The notes below the pieces were generated by a model. That model had not been told where the DNA came from, searched no databases, and saw only the letters and a program-made list of their open reading frames with translations. Both the position numbers and the translations under genes were made by a program. A stretch of 64,000 nucleotides of DNA from Paenibacillus sp. FSL K6-3182 (GTDB lineage Bacteria > Bacillota > Bacilli > Paenibacillales > Paenibacillaceae), in the NCBI RefSeq assembly GCF_037976325.1, contig NZ_CP150265.1, positions 6,875,001 to 6,939,000 on the forward strand. Direction: 5' to 3'. Below, in pieces: positions 1-8,458 of the stretch; positions within the stretch are counted from its first letter, which is position 1; the number at the start of each line of letters is the position of its first letter.

Positions 1-516
1 CTCTCGGCTTACATTCCCTGTCTTAGATCTTGCAAATACAAGAGATCCGACCGCTTTGAAGATGAGTACTCCAAAACGCATGCCATAAGCACATGCAAAA
101 ATAATCGCGGGAATTTCCAGAATTCCGTGCGGCAGCAAACCTTTAACAATAAGCTCCATCACATACCCGCCGCCATGAAGCTCAGCTGTCGTTTTCAGTA
201 AATAACCGATCATCATTCCATTTACAACTAAGAAAAAGAAAGGCAATACCCCAAACAAAGCACCTAAGTACATAACCAGTATCGATTTAACCGCATTATT
301 CAAAAAAATGAAAATCATCATCGTTAACGTTGGATTTTTGGAATCATCGATCATTTCAGCGAGCTGTCCTAGCCCCTTCAGCTGTTCATCAAGAAAAGCT
401 CTGAACGCTGGGTTCGTGCCTCCGATAACCATACCTGCTAAAAATAGTATGGATCCAAACGCTATATAGGGATTCATTTGTTTAAAATGCTCCCAAATCA
501 AACGCCATTTAAACAT
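1..516 (-). CDS. spoIIM: SpoIIM-family (DUF95) membrane protein, C-terminal part cut by window edge
   Basis: Partial gene: 172 codons are visible from the ATG at 516, which follows a GGAGGGG ribosome site, and the frame is open to base 1. The product is very hydrophobic. A first membrane segment ends in FLAGMVIGG, another lies around MMIFIFLNN, and the family signature LPHGILEIPA is followed by more hydrophobic sequence. SpoIIM acts with SpoIID and SpoIIP in peptidoglycan remodelling during engulfment, but the DUF95 family also has non-sporulation members, so the sporulation role is inferred from its neighbours (pdaB, kbaA, gerD). It is divergent from pdaB across a 205 bp gap that holds a two-hairpin repeat. 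Confidence 0.8.
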   Translation of the reverse strand, partial: MFKWRLIWEHFKQMNPYIAFGSILFLAGMVIGGTNPAFRAFLDEQLKGLGQLAEMIDDSKNPTLTMMIFIFLNNAVKSILVMYLGALFGVLPFFFLVVNGMMIGYLLKTTAELHGGGYVMELIVKGLLPHGILEIPAIIFACAYGMRFGVLIFKAVGSLVFARSKTGNVSRE

Positions 517-563
517 TTTATCCCCTCCGCAGCTTGTAAGTTCGCAAGATGGATGAATATCTC

Positions 564-590
564 TGTAGTACGAGCATAGATTGTACTACA
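564..590. promoter_or_regulatory. Short perfect inverted repeat in the spoIIM/pdaB divergent gap
   Basis: An 8 bp perfect inverted repeat (TGTAGTAC at 564-571 and GTACTACA at 583-590, 11 bp apart) lies between the two divergent genes, next to the larger repeat at 592. It could be an operator or a hairpin. No regulator can be named. Confidence 0.35.
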
Positions 591-591
591 A

Positions 592-686
592 GCGTAAACG
601 ACGGCAGCCTTCGTTGGAGGCAAATACTCGTTTCGCAATTAAGGATAAGTGAAGTATAAAGGTCGGATTTATACTTTCTTATCTTT
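592..686 (+). repeat. Two-hairpin intergenic repeat, copy 1
   Basis: A GC-richer hairpin B (GCGTAAAC at 592-599, CGTTTCGC at 629-636) is followed by an AT-rich hairpin A (arms 641-660 and 668-686, with GATAAG and CTTATC). The same order, spacing and arm sequences recur at five other intergenic sites in the window, three of them in the opposite orientation. This copy fills most of the gap upstream of pdaB. Confidence 0.65.
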
Positions 687-721
687 GTACAAGCTTCCAT
701 TAGAGAGGAGTGCCCTTCCCA

Positions 722-1531
722 ATGAACGTTTTTTATGTTCTGAATGGCCGAAAGTTGAAAAGGTATTTCTTAATTGCTATCGCTGTCGTATTTTCAATTG
801 GCATTATTTATGCCGAACGTGACAACATCACCGTCTTTGCTCCGCAGCAGCCGGCTGCAATCTACAGCGTACCCACTGACAAAAAGGTTGTTGCTCTTAC
901 CTTTGACATTAGTTGGGGCGATAAACGCACGGAACCCATTCTTAATGTGCTAAAAGAGAAAAACATTAAACAGGCTACCTTCTTCTTATCTTCACCATGG
1001 AGCCAGTCCCATCCCGAGATCGTCAGAAAGATTCAAGAGGCTGGTTATGAAATAGGCAGCCATGGCCACAAACATGATAATTACAGCAAGCTTAGCGATG
1101 AAGAAATTCGCAAACAAATTACGACTGCACACACCATTTTATCCGACGTAACGGGAAAACAACCGAAATTGATCCGACTTCCTAACGGAGATTTTGACAA
1201 GCGGGTTCTGCGCATTGCTGAAGAGCTGCAATATAAGGTAATTCAGTGGGATACGGATTCACTCGACTGGATGAACATCGGCACCGACAAAATTATTAAT
1301 CGGGTCGTTACGCGTGCTCATCCTGGCGACATCATTTTGTTCCATGCGAGTGATTCCGTAAAGCAGACACATGAGGCGCTTCCGATCGTTATTGATCAGC
1401 TGCGTGAAAAAGGCTATGAGTTTGTTACGGTAACCGACCTCATCACACAAACTGAGGTTGACGGCAAAGCGGTGCAGGACAAGACATCCTCTACATTCCC
1501 GCAAATTAATGCTGCTGAACTAGAATATTAA
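722..1531 (+). CDS. pdaB: PdaB, sporulation polysaccharide deacetylase family protein
   Basis: NodB-type deacetylase fold behind one N-terminal membrane anchor (hydrophobic stretch at about residues 17-33). Motifs seen: TFDISWGD (metal-site Asp region), GSHGHKHD (zinc-binding His-x3-His type motif) and RLPNGD (catalytic Arg motif). PdaB is needed to keep spores stable in B. subtilis and is thought to act on spore peptidoglycan. The ATG at 722 is preferred over an upstream GTG at 710 because AGGAG at 706-710 gives a normal 11-base gap, whereas the GTG overlaps the ribosome site. It converges on kbaA with one base between the stop codons. About 269 residues, normal for the family. Confidence 0.9.
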   Translation: MNVFYVLNGRKLKRYFLIAIAVVFSIGIIYAERDNITVFAPQQPAAIYSVPTDKKVVALTFDISWGDKRTEPILNVLKEKNIKQATFFLSSPWSQSHPEIVRKIQEAGYEIGSHGHKHDNYSKLSDEEIRKQITTAHTILSDVTGKQPKLIRLPNGDFDKRVLRIAEELQYKVIQWDTDSLDWMNIGTDKIINRVVTRAHPGDIILFHASDSVKQTHEALPIVIDQLREKGYEFVTVTDLITQTEVDGKAVQDKTSSTFPQINAAELEY

Positions 1532-1532
1532 G

Positions 1533-2162
1533 TTAAACGACCGGCTTCGCAGCAATCGCTGCTGAGTCGGTTGTTTGTTTTTTGACCAAACGGTGCATCA
1601 TCATAATTTGGTATGCATTGCAGACGAATAAAGGAACCATCATAAATACAATAGCAGATACGTTCGTTTCACCTTGAAGTGCAGGCCAAGACTCAATGAA
1701 TGTAATGAAGAACATCAAAAACATGGTTGGCACAAAAGCGGTTTTGTTCGTTTGCTTAACCTTGAACCATGATACTGCAACAGAAAATAGAAGCAGGGCA
1801 AGCGGCAATGTCCAGAAAAACCAGTTGTTCAGGCGCTGCTCATACAACATATACCCCAGTCCTATTGCTGCGAATAACGTCGTATAGCCTTGTAGCGCGT
1901 TCCATAAATATTTTTTGCCAAATACGCTAAGAGCGATGTAGTTTAACGTTAAATAAGCGAAAAAGCCCATTTGGCTAAATGCTCCAATCATTAAACCGAC
2001 CAAACCCATCATTAATGCATTAAAGCCGACAGCTTTAAAACCTAAGAACCCAAACTCCGGATCTACCCAAGCCATCAACGCACCGGTAATTACGCAGGCA
2101 AGCCCGCCTACTACCATGCCGCTCCAAAATAAAAAGAACCACTTTTTTAAATTCACGTTCAT
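1533..2162 (-). CDS. kbaA: KbaA, activator of the KinB sporulation signalling pathway
   Basis: Integral membrane protein of about 209 residues with six or so hydrophobic segments (for example FLFWSGMVVGGLACVITGAL and a C-terminal IVFMMVPLFVC). In B. subtilis KbaA is needed for activity of the sensor kinase KinB, which feeds the Spo0A phosphorelay. The assignment rests on sequence character plus its exact place between salA/gerD and pdaB, as in Bacillus. The start is uncertain: AGGAGG at 2166-2171 is only 3 bases from the ATG at 2162 but 9 bases from a GTG at 2156, so the shorter form starting MNLKKW may be the real one. Confidence 0.85.
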   Translation of the reverse strand: MNVNLKKWFFLFWSGMVVGGLACVITGALMAWVDPEFGFLGFKAVGFNALMMGLVGLMIGAFSQMGFFAYLTLNYIALSVFGKKYLWNALQGYTTLFAAIGLGYMLYEQRLNNWFFWTLPLALLLFSVAVSWFKVKQTNKTAFVPTMFLMFFITFIESWPALQGETNVSAIVFMMVPLFVCNAYQIMMMHRLVKKQTTDSAAIAAKPVV

Positions 2163-2229
2163 TATCCTCCTGTTATCCACATTACCCTTTATTTTACCAC
2201 GTTCACAATAAAAAGCTAAAGTCTGTCCA

Positions 2230-2258
2230 TGATAATCCGGTGAACTTTGTACATAATA
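2230..2258 (+). promoter_or_regulatory. Possible sigma-G-type promoter for gerD
   Basis: CATAATA at 2252-2258 is close to the forespore -10 consensus (CATnnTA). A weak -35 match TGATAA lies 16 bases upstream (2230-2235). gerD is a sigma-G gene in Bacillus, which fits, but the -35 match is poor. Confidence 0.3.
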
Positions 2259-2341
2259 ACTATACGATCCATCACTTTTCGAACGATTTGTTTATCCAAA
2301 CGGTATGCAGCAGCAATGACATAGGAAGGAGCTTGCGAATC

Positions 2342-3046
2342 ATGCGTAAGAGCTTTGCTTTATTTTCGATTATTTCAGCCATGTTATTTGTTTTATCCGG
2401 CTGTGGCGCCGAGTCCTCTGGAGGTAGTAATGAGCAGGTCAGCTACAAGGATTTAAAAACGATGGTTATTGATATCCTCAAAACGGAGGATGCCCAAAAA
2501 GCACTGCAGGAGTCATCACAGCAAATTTCCGGTTATAGTGGTCAAACCTCCAAGCTGCTGTCTGTGCAGGATCAAGAGGAGGTTCGCTTAGCGGTTAAGG
2601 ATGTCCTTATTTCTCCTCAGTACGACAAGGTAATCAAAAAGCTTATGGTTGATCCACGTTTCGCGGGGGAATTTGCCAAATCCGTTAATAAGCAAAATAA
2701 ACAAATCCATAAAGAACTAATAAAGGACCCCTCCTATCAAGCTGATTTAATTAAGGTGCTTAAAAACCCTGAAATGGACAAGATGATTCTTGAGGTGCTG
2801 CAAAGTACGCAATACCGCAAGGAAGTGATGTCCCTTATGCAGGATGCGATGCAAAATCCATTGTTTCGACTTGAAGTGCTTGATCTGATGAAAAAAGCGG
2901 TACAAGAGGAGCTTAAACCAAGCCCAGACCAGAAAGTAGATAAAAAGAAGGAAGAATCGGGCGGTGAGCAAAAATCCGATGAGGAAGGCGGCGGCGGGGA
3001 CGATTCAGGCGGCGGAGATGAACAAGGCGGCGATTCGGCTATGTAG
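2342..3046 (+). CDS. gerD: GerD, spore germination lipoprotein
   Basis: Secreted lipoprotein of about 234 residues. The signal peptide MRKSFALFSIISAMLFVL ends in the lipobox LSGC, so the mature protein would start at a lipid-modified Cys. The middle is helical and charged, and the C-terminus is a low-complexity Gly/Asp tail. GerD clusters GerA-type nutrient receptors in the inner spore membrane (the germinosome). The open frame extends upstream to 2240, but GGAAGGAG about 10 bases before the ATG at 2342 and the signal peptide fix this start. It converges with salA across a shared terminator. Confidence 0.9.
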   Translation: MRKSFALFSIISAMLFVLSGCGAESSGGSNEQVSYKDLKTMVIDILKTEDAQKALQESSQQISGYSGQTSKLLSVQDQEEVRLAVKDVLISPQYDKVIKKLMVDPRFAGEFAKSVNKQNKQIHKELIKDPSYQADLIKVLKNPEMDKMILEVLQSTQYRKEVMSLMQDAMQNPLFRLEVLDLMKKAVQEELKPSPDQKVDKKKEESGGEQKSDEEGGGGDDSGGGDEQGGDSAM

Positions 3047-3086
3047 CGGTAGAAGTATTGTTTTCATCGCATAAAATGAATTCAAA

Positions 3087-3152
3087 AAAGCCCGAACAGG
3101 TTGTCCGCATGGCAGCAAGGATTAGCTGCCTTAGACAATGGTTCGGGCTTTT
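3087..3152. terminator. Bidirectional terminator between gerD and salA
   Basis: A 12 bp perfect stem (AAAAGCCCGAAC at 3087-3098, GTTCGGGCTTTT at 3141-3152) encloses smaller paired parts (TTGTC/GACAA, GGCAGC/GCTGCC). Runs of A and T on the two flanks make it suitable for both converging genes. Confidence 0.8.
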
Positions 3153-3161
3153 GTTATTTGA

Positions 3162-4283
3162 CTATTTGCCGCATTTCGCTAATACGCTGTCTGCAAGCTC
3201 CAAGTACATCTTCCCTGTTTCAGTATCGGCTTTGTATACCGACGGTGCAAAGTCAGGCTCAGATACATGATTGTCTGGAGCCCCCAATGGAATTTGAGCA
3301 AGCAGATCTGAATGAAGCGTCTCTGCGAGGCGTGCGCCGCCACCGCGGCCAAATACATATTCTCTCTCGCCGGTAACTTTAGATTCGAAATAGGACATAT
3401 TCTCGACGATTCCAATGATTTCGTGTTCCGTCTTAATCGCCATTGCTCCTGCCCTAGCTGCAACGAATGCTGCTGTAGCATGCGGGGTAGTTACGATAAT
3501 TTCTTTGCTTTGCGGAATAATCTGATGAACATCAAGCGCTACATCTCCCGTACCCGGCGGAAGGTCTAGCAGCAGGTAGTCAAGCTCGCCCCATTCAATC
3601 TCTTGGAAGAAGTTGCGCAGCATTTTGCCAAGCATCGGTCCGCGCCACACGATTGGGCTGTTGTCCTCTACGAAGAAGCCCATGGACATCACCTTAACAC
3701 CAAACTTCTCAATAGGGATGACCCGTTCATTCACAACATCCGGGCGCTCTTCGATCCCCATCATATCCGGCACGCTGAAGCCGTAGATATCCGCATCGAT
3801 GATGCCGACACGCTTGCCCCTGCGGGCTAAAGCGACCGCCAAGTTGACGGTCACTGTCGATTTGCCGACGCCGCCCTTGCCGCTCGCGACGGCGATGAAC
3901 TGCACCCCGCTGGCAGGATCCAGCAGCGGGTTAGCTAGGCCGGCCCCGTGCCCCTGAACGGGCGCTGGGCCGCTAGATTTGCCAGCACCGGCGCTAGCCG
4001 CAGCCGGTGCTGCAGCTGCCGCTGGCGGCGGCGTAGACGCGCCTGCGCCTGCGGCAGGCGCTGCCTCGGCCCGAAACCGGAAATGCACGGTTTCGGCGCC
4101 CAGGCGCGCCAGCGCCTCGCGGAGCGAGGCTTCCAGCGCGGGCTCCATTGCCGCGCCAGACCCAAGGACCGTCATCGAAACTTGACGGTCCCGAACCATT
4201 ACATCGCGGATGGTAACCCCATCCGCTTTATGCTGTGCCGTCACGATTTCAACGGCCTCTATAACTTGCTCTCGTGTCAACAT
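3162..4283 (-). CDS. salA: SalA/Mrp-family P-loop ATPase
   Basis: About 373 residues. An N-terminal MIP18/DUF59-like domain (1-75) is joined by a very Ala/Pro/Gly-rich linker (about 72-118) to a MinD/Mrp ATPase domain with the deviant Walker A GKGGVGKST, switch region DADIYG and Walker B-like LLLDLPPGTGD. Mrp/ApbC relatives carry Fe-S clusters. In B. subtilis SalA regulates scoC and so protease expression. The C-terminal CxxC of Fe-S-carrying Mrp proteins is absent: the region after NMSYF has no cysteine pair. The linker DNA is visibly more GC-rich than its surroundings. Confidence 0.88.
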   Translation of the reverse strand: MLTREQVIEAVEIVTAQHKADGVTIRDVMVRDRQVSMTVLGSGAAMEPALEASLREALARLGAETVHFRFRAEAAPAAGAGASTPPPAAAAAPAAASAGAGKSSGPAPVQGHGAGLANPLLDPASGVQFIAVASGKGGVGKSTVTVNLAVALARRGKRVGIIDADIYGFSVPDMMGIEERPDVVNERVIPIEKFGVKVMSMGFFVEDNSPIVWRGPMLGKMLRNFFQEIEWGELDYLLLDLPPGTGDVALDVHQIIPQSKEIIVTTPHATAAFVAARAGAMAIKTEHEIIGIVENMSYFESKVTGEREYVFGRGGGARLAETLHSDLLAQIPLGAPDNHVSEPDFAPSVYKADTETGKMYLELADSVLAKCGK

Positions 4284-4326
4284 AGGTTGTGTCCCACCTT
4301 TATATAATTAAAACTATATAATAGTT

Positions 4327-4354
4327 AGTATAACACAGTAAGCCCATGAACCAA
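4327..4354 (-). promoter_or_regulatory. Probable salA promoter
   Basis: On the minus strand TTGGTT (4349-4354) and TATACT (4327-4332) are separated by 16 bases, in the 113 bp gap before salA. The -35 is imperfect. An overlapping pair further downstream (TATAGT) is an alternative. Confidence 0.4.
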
Positions 4355-4396
4355 GTCATAGGGTGCAGCTTTGCTTCATTTTCGGCGAAAGGTTTC

Positions 4397-5185
4397 TTAC
4401 TTGTCGGTTACCTCGTCTTGCAGCACGCTGCCGCTCAGCTTCTCCCCTGCAGTATATCTTAGAATCCCCTCATAGATAGAGGCAGCTACCGATCTTTGGT
4501 ACTCCGTATCCGCAAGCCGCTGTGATTCCCCAGGGTTAGATAAAAAGCCCACCTCAACGAGTGCCGTCGGGATGTTCTCGATTGCTTTCAGCACATAAAC
4601 ATCCTTCACGGTAGCGGCAACTCTTGTCGTATTTTCTAAATTGCGTTTAATCTCATCTTGAATGAAGGTTGCGAGAATCCGATTGTCTGGGTGATTGTCC
4701 GGATGAAAAAAGGTTTGTGCACCCGTCCACTTAGCTGAAGGGATACTGTTCATATGTATGCTTATGACTGCGGCCGGATTGCTGTTTTTAATAAGGGACA
4801 CTCGCTTCTTTAAATCCTCTGTCTTGCGCTTGCTATAGGCTCTTGAATCCCCTGTTGCAAGATCGTAATCCCCTTCCCTTGTCATAACGACGACCGCTCC
4901 AGCCTGCTGCAAATAATCGCGCAAATACAGTGCAATCGCTAAGTTTAAATCCTTTTCGATAATGCCCTGCTTACTGACCGCACCGCCGTCTGCCCCGCCA
5001 TGCCCGGCATCAATGGCAATAGTCTTGCCCGACAAAGGCAGCGTCCAATAAGACCATGCTTTTTTTGAAGGCATCGATTGTGTAAGCAGTATGCCCGTTA
5101 GTGCAATAACCAGCAATCCGATACTGATGCGAATTAAGCCTTTATACGTCAACCAAATGACAACATGCCGATCAATTCGGCGCAT
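4397..5185 (-). CDS. cwlD: CwlD, N-acetylmuramoyl-L-alanine amidase of the spore cortex
   Basis: Amidase_3 family enzyme of about 262 residues with an N-terminal membrane anchor (residues ~13-35). Zinc-site and catalytic motifs are visible: IDAGHGGADGG (first His), EKDLNLA (Glu), SIHMNS (second His) and ALVEVGFLSN (catalytic Glu). With PdaA it makes muramic-delta-lactam in spore cortex, the mark recognised by germination lytic enzymes. The ATG at 5185 is chosen because GGGGTGG sits 7 bases upstream; the frame is open further upstream without a ribosome site. It lies directly before salA, the Bacillus order. Confidence 0.92.
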   Translation of the reverse strand: MRRIDRHVVIWLTYKGLIRISIGLLVIALTGILLTQSMPSKKAWSYWTLPLSGKTIAIDAGHGGADGGAVSKQGIIEKDLNLAIALYLRDYLQQAGAVVVMTREGDYDLATGDSRAYSKRKTEDLKKRVSLIKNSNPAAVISIHMNSIPSAKWTGAQTFFHPDNHPDNRILATFIQDEIKRNLENTTRVAATVKDVYVLKAIENIPTALVEVGFLSNPGESQRLADTEYQRSVAASIYEGILRYTAGEKLSGSVLQDEVTDK

Positions 5186-5260
5186 AAAAAAACCACCCCG
5201 TTTTCCATCAAATGAATACATAGCAGCAAGCAGCTCAATCAAGCCAGATGCACACTTTCA

Positions 5261-5290
5261 TTTATATGGGACGAGATGGTCGTTTATGAG
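5261..5290 (-). promoter_or_regulatory. Possible sigma-E-type promoter for cwlD
   Basis: On the minus strand a CATATAAA sequence (5261-5268) resembles the mother-cell -10 element, with TCATAAA about 14-15 bases upstream as a weak -35. cwlD is expressed by sporulation sigma factors in Bacillus. Tentative. Confidence 0.25.
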
Positions 5291-5314
5291 ACAAACCTTA
5301 TGTTATTCGGTTAA

Positions 5315-6481
5315 TTAAACTACTGGCTGCTCAGACATGCCTTCAATCAGTATTTTAGCAACCTCAGGACGGGAAAACTCAGGCGGCGGGCAAATGCCAT
5401 CGCGCAGCAATGCGCGTACCTTCGTACCCGAAAGCGTCAAATGATGCTCCTTGTCATGAGGGCAAGTTTTTAATGTAGCCATGTTGCCGCACTCTTTGCA
5501 GAAGAAGCTGTGCTCGAAATAAAGTGGAGTAATGCCTAGATCTTCTACTGGAATCGTTTTGAGCAGATCCTGTGCTTCGTATGTTCCATAGTAGTCGCCT
5601 ACACCGGCATGATCGCGTCCAACAATAAAATGCGAGCAGCCATAGTTTTTACGAACGAGAGCATGGAAGATCGCCTCACGAGGTCCAGCGTAACGCATAG
5701 CTGCCGGGAATACGCCAAGGAATACACGATCCTTCGGGTAATAGTTATCAAGCAGTGCGAGATAGCTCTTCATCCGTACATTCGCAGGAACATCGTCCGA
5801 TTTCGTTTCACCAACGAGCGGATTGAGGAAAAGCGCATCAACGATTTCCATTGCTGTTTTTTGAATGTATTCATGCGCGCGGTGAACCGGATTGCGAGTT
5901 TGGAAGCCAACAACGGTTTTCCAGCCCTTTTCTGCAAATAGACGACGCGTTTCCGCTGGGTCAAAATAAAACTCGTTAAACTTCTCAGGCTGAGGACGGT
6001 TCAGCACCGTAATTTCTCCGCCTACATTTATGGAAGAGCGTTCGAACAGCTTTTGAACACCTGGGTGCTCCAAATCATCTGTCTTGAACACATTCACTGC
6101 TTCAACTTTATGGTCAACCGAATAAATGCTATCAATGCTGATAATGGCGTATGTTACGCCATCTTCACCGACTAACGCTGCGCGTTCCCCTGCGGACAAC
6201 TCTGCTGCCTTCGCTTCTTCTACAGCAAGCGTAATAGGAATGCTCCATACCGTGCCATTTGCTAGACGCATGTCTTTCACAACGGACTGGTAATCAGCTT
6301 CGTTCATAAAACCAATAAGTGGGGAAAATGCTCCAACTGCGATCAAATCAAGGTCAGATATAGCCCAAGTGTTGATCGTAATCGATTTAAGGGTAGCAGC
6401 TTCAGCTAGTAATGCTTCACGTTGTTCGCCCGTAGCGACACGGTTAACGAGTACGCCGCCGTGCGGTAGAATTTGACTCAT
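5315..6481 (-). CDS. sat: Sulfate adenylyltransferase (ATP sulfurylase)
   Basis: About 388 residues. It catalyses ATP + sulfate to adenosine 5'-phosphosulfate (APS), the first step of assimilatory sulfate reduction. Family motifs seen: [11 protein letters not shown] (the HxxH-type nucleotide-binding motif), [12 protein letters not shown], and a small Cys/His cluster [13 protein letters not shown] typical of the bacterial Sat form. The start at 6481 is supported by GAGGAGGAG about 8 bases upstream; the open frame reaches back over cysH but without a site. It follows cysH by 25 bp, so the two form an operon making and reducing APS. Confidence 0.94.
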   Translation of the reverse strand: MSQILPHGGVLVNRVATGEQREALLAEAATLKSITINTWAISDLDLIAVGAFSPLIGFMNEADYQSVVKDMRLANGTVWSIPITLAVEEAKAAELSAGERAALVGEDGVTYAIISIDSIYSVDHKVEAVNVFKTDDLEHPGVQKLFERSSINVGGEITVLNRPQPEKFNEFYFDPAETRRLFAEKGWKTVVGFQTRNPVHRAHEYIQKTAMEIVDALFLNPLVGETKSDDVPANVRMKSYLALLDNYYPKDRVFLGVFPAAMRYAGPREAIFHALVRKNYGCSHFIVGRDHAGVGDYYGTYEAQDLLKTIPVEDLGITPLYFEHSFFCKECGNMATLKTCPHDKEHHLTLSGTKVRALLRDGICPPPEFSRPEVAKILIEGMSEQPVV

Positions 6482-6506
6482 TGATATTGCTCCTCCTCGA
6501 GAGTGC

Positions 6507-7202
6507 TTATTTATGCAATCCGCATTCTGTTTTTTCTTGACCTGCCCAGCGTCCAGCGCGTGGATCTTCACCAGGCATTACTTTGCGCGTGCATTGCTCG
6601 CAGCCGATGCTCGGGTAGTTTTGATCATGCAATGGGTTGTAAATAACATCATTCTCGCGAATATAGTTCCATACGTCCTCGGATGTCCAGTGAGCGATTG
6701 GATTAAATTTAACGAGCCCGAATTTTGTGTCGTACTCAATTTTTTTGGAATTCGCACGAGTAGGTGCTTGATCGCGGCGAATACCTGTAATCCAAGCATC
6801 ATATTTCGAAAGAATTTGGGTTAATGGTTTAACTTTACGAATGTTGCAGCATGCGTTCGCATCGGATTTCCAAAGCTCTTCACCAAACTGTGCAGCTTGC
6901 TCCTCAGGTGTAATTTCAGGCTTAACTTCTACGAATGGAATGCCTGGGTAGCGCTTAGCCATCAAATCACGAGTTTCATACGTCTCTTTGAAATGGTAAT
7001 CCGTATCTAAATAGAAAATGTCCGTTTTTGGGCTAATTTTTTGCAGCATATCAACAAGCACAACATCTTCAGCACCAAAGCTGCATGCAAAAGTAATATT
7101 AGGGAAAGTTTCTACCGCAAACGCAATAATTTCTTCCGGTGTTGCGTTTTCCAGTTCTACTTCCTTTTGTTTGATAAGCGCTTCTTTTTCAAAAAGGTTC
7201 AT
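6507..7202 (-). CDS. cysH: Adenylyl-/phosphoadenylyl-sulfate reductase
   Basis: About 231 residues. It reduces APS or PAPS to sulfite with thioredoxin. The PAPS-reductase fold is shown by [10 protein letters not shown] (PP-loop-like) and [11 protein letters not shown]. Two cysteine pairs (CC in ANACCNIRK and CEQC in IGCEQCTRK) are the ligands of a [4Fe-4S] cluster and mark the APS-reducing subtype, as in Bacillus CysH. The C-terminal ECGLHK carries the catalytic Cys. ATG follows GGAGGG. Co-transcribed with sat from a promoter at 7251-7279. In Bacillus other genes sit here, so this pair is an insertion relative to that order. Confidence 0.94.
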   Translation of the reverse strand: MNLFEKEALIKQKEVELENATPEEIIAFAVETFPNITFACSFGAEDVVLVDMLQKISPKTDIFYLDTDYHFKETYETRDLMAKRYPGIPFVEVKPEITPEEQAAQFGEELWKSDANACCNIRKVKPLTQILSKYDAWITGIRRDQAPTRANSKKIEYDTKFGLVKFNPIAHWTSEDVWNYIRENDVIYNPLHDQNYPSIGCEQCTRKVMPGEDPRAGRWAGQEKTECGLHK

Positions 7203-7250
7203 TTTTTTTGCCCTCCGTTTTTAATTCCTAGTAAATTGCTCTGTATAAAA

Positions 7251-7279
7251 ATTATACGTCCAAAAAGTGAAATGTTCAA
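7251..7279 (-). promoter_or_regulatory. Sigma-A-type promoter of cysH-sat
   Basis: TTGAAC (7274-7279), a 17-base spacer, and a perfect TATAAT (7251-7256) on the minus strand. Transcription would start near 7244, giving a 5' leader of about 40 bases. Confidence 0.75.
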
Positions 7280-7331
7280 TATAAGTTTTAACCAAAATGA
7301 AATAAAGTTTGAAATTTTATTGGACACACCA

Positions 7332-7372
7332 AAAAACACCTTATGCGTCTTCCGATCAGCAAAGGTGTTTTT
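7332..7372 (-). terminator. Second terminator-like hairpin between rpsI and cysH
   Basis: Perfect 11 bp stem (AAAAACACCTT at 7332-7342, AAGGTGTTTTT at 7362-7372) ending in a T run on the minus strand. It lies upstream of the cysH promoter, so it backs up the rpsI terminator rather than attenuating cysH. Confidence 0.7.
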
Positions 7373-7424
7373 AAGGGAATAGCAGTAAAAAAGTCTACAT
7401 TGGTTGTAGCTTTTCTTCTTTAAA

Positions 7425-7462
7425 CAAAAAAATGCCCTCTCTGGCAAGCAGAGAAGACATTT
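7425..7462 (-). terminator. Terminator of the rplM-rpsI operon
   Basis: A 14 bp stem with G-U pairs (7430-7443 with 7449-7462), loop of 5, followed on the minus strand by a run of T (7425-7431), just after the rpsI stop codon. Confidence 0.85.
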
Positions 7463-7469
7463 TGAAGTA

Positions 7470-7862
7470 TTAACGTTTCGAGAATTGTGGAGCGCGACGA
7501 GCCGCTTTAAGACCGTATTTTTTACGCTCTTTCATACGCGGATCACGAGTTAGGAAGCCAGCACGTTTTAGAGCCGGACGGAATTCAGGGTCTGCTTTAA
7601 GCAAAGCACGTGAAATACCGTGACGGATAGCGCCTGCTTGACCGGACATACCGCCGCCGTTAGCAATTACTAGTACATCGTAGTTAGACAATGTGTCAGT
7701 AAGGTTAAGCGGTTGTTTTACGATCAGCTTCAATGTTTCTAGACCAAAATATTCATTAAGGTCGCGTTTGTTAATAATGATTCGTCCTTCACCCGGCACA
7801 AGACGTACACGTGCAACAGAGTGTTTACGACGACCGGTTCCATAGTATTGCACTTGAGCCAT
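7470..7862 (-). CDS. rpsI: 30S ribosomal protein S9
   Basis: 130 residues, normal length. Conserved start [20 protein letters not shown] and the basic C-terminal tail [17 protein letters not shown], whose last Arg reaches the P-site tRNA in the 30S head. It follows rplM by 20 bp, the universal L13-S9 pair, and ends at a strong terminator. Confidence 0.97.
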   Translation of the reverse strand: MAQVQYYGTGRRKHSVARVRLVPGEGRIIINKRDLNEYFGLETLKLIVKQPLNLTDTLSNYDVLVIANGGGMSGQAGAIRHGISRALLKADPEFRPALKRAGFLTRDPRMKERKKYGLKAARRAPQFSKR

Positions 7863-7882
7863 GAAACTTGTCCTCCTCTTTA

Positions 7883-8320
7883 TTACCCGCGAAGTTCGTA
7901 AACTTCAGGGTTTTGTGCTTGATGCGGATGTTCAGCACCTGCGTATACTTTAAGTTTAAGCTTCATTTTGTTACCAAGACGGTTCTTAGGCAACATGCCG
8001 TGTACAGCCAGTTCGATTACGCGTTCTGGCTTGTTTTTAATCATCTCTTGAGCCGGAGTGGATTTCAATCCGCCGGAGTACATGGAGTGACTGTAGTAAA
8101 TTTTATCTGACATTTTCTTACCTGTCAGATGGATTTTTTCAGCGTTGATAACAACAACGAAATCGCCTGTATCAACATGTGGCGTAAATGTCGGTTTGTG
8201 TTTGCCGCGGATCAGGGCAGCAACTTCACTCGCCAAGCGGCCTAGCGTTTTGCCTTCCGCATCGACGACGAACCATTTACGATCAACTTCAGTTGATTTA
8301 GCCATATAAGTGGTACGCAT
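7883..8320 (-). CDS. rplM: 50S ribosomal protein L13
   Basis: 145 residues. The N-terminus [16 protein letters not shown] and the core [17 protein letters not shown] are typical. L13 binds 23S rRNA early in 50S assembly. First gene of the rplM-rpsI operon, with its own promoter and a 130-base leader that may be the L13-binding autoregulatory leader. GGAGG lies 8 bases before the ATG. Confidence 0.97.
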   Translation of the reverse strand: MRTTYMAKSTEVDRKWFVVDAEGKTLGRLASEVAALIRGKHKPTFTPHVDTGDFVVVINAEKIHLTGKKMSDKIYYSHSMYSGGLKSTPAQEMIKNKPERVIELAVHGMLPKNRLGNKMKLKLKVYAGAEHPHQAQNPEVYELRG

Positions 8321-8452
8321 GGATGATCCTCCTTAATTTCATACATTAATCGTTTTTATAACAACGTAAACGTTGATTTGTTTGTTCATTGTTGATAGCC
8401 AAGTTTGTGACAATCTCAGTCGGGGCTGTGGGTTAGCCACTTCGAAAGCACA
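8321..8452 (-). ncRNA. Probable L13 autoregulatory leader
   Basis: About 130 bases separate the predicted transcript start from rplM. It holds a CAACG-TAAA-CGTTG hairpin (8362-8375) and conserved-looking single-stranded parts. Firmicute rplM transcripts are known to carry an L13 leader. Position and length fit, but I could not check the full consensus. Confidence 0.5.
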
Positions 8453-8458
8453 AGTTAT

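Noticed and set aside
2173..2181. Single perfect DnaA box upstream of kbaA
   Set aside because: One isolated 9-mer is expected by chance at this window size; another (59118-59126) is inside the disA coding sequence.
2240..2341. N-terminal extension of GerD
   Set aside because: The extension is not signal-peptide-like and would hide the lipoprotein signal; the ribosome site fits the ATG at 2342.
3162..4283. SalA as a canonical Fe-S carrier (ApbC)
   Set aside because: The C-terminal CxxC that carries the cluster in ApbC/Mrp is absent; the place next to gerD and cwlD fits SalA instead.
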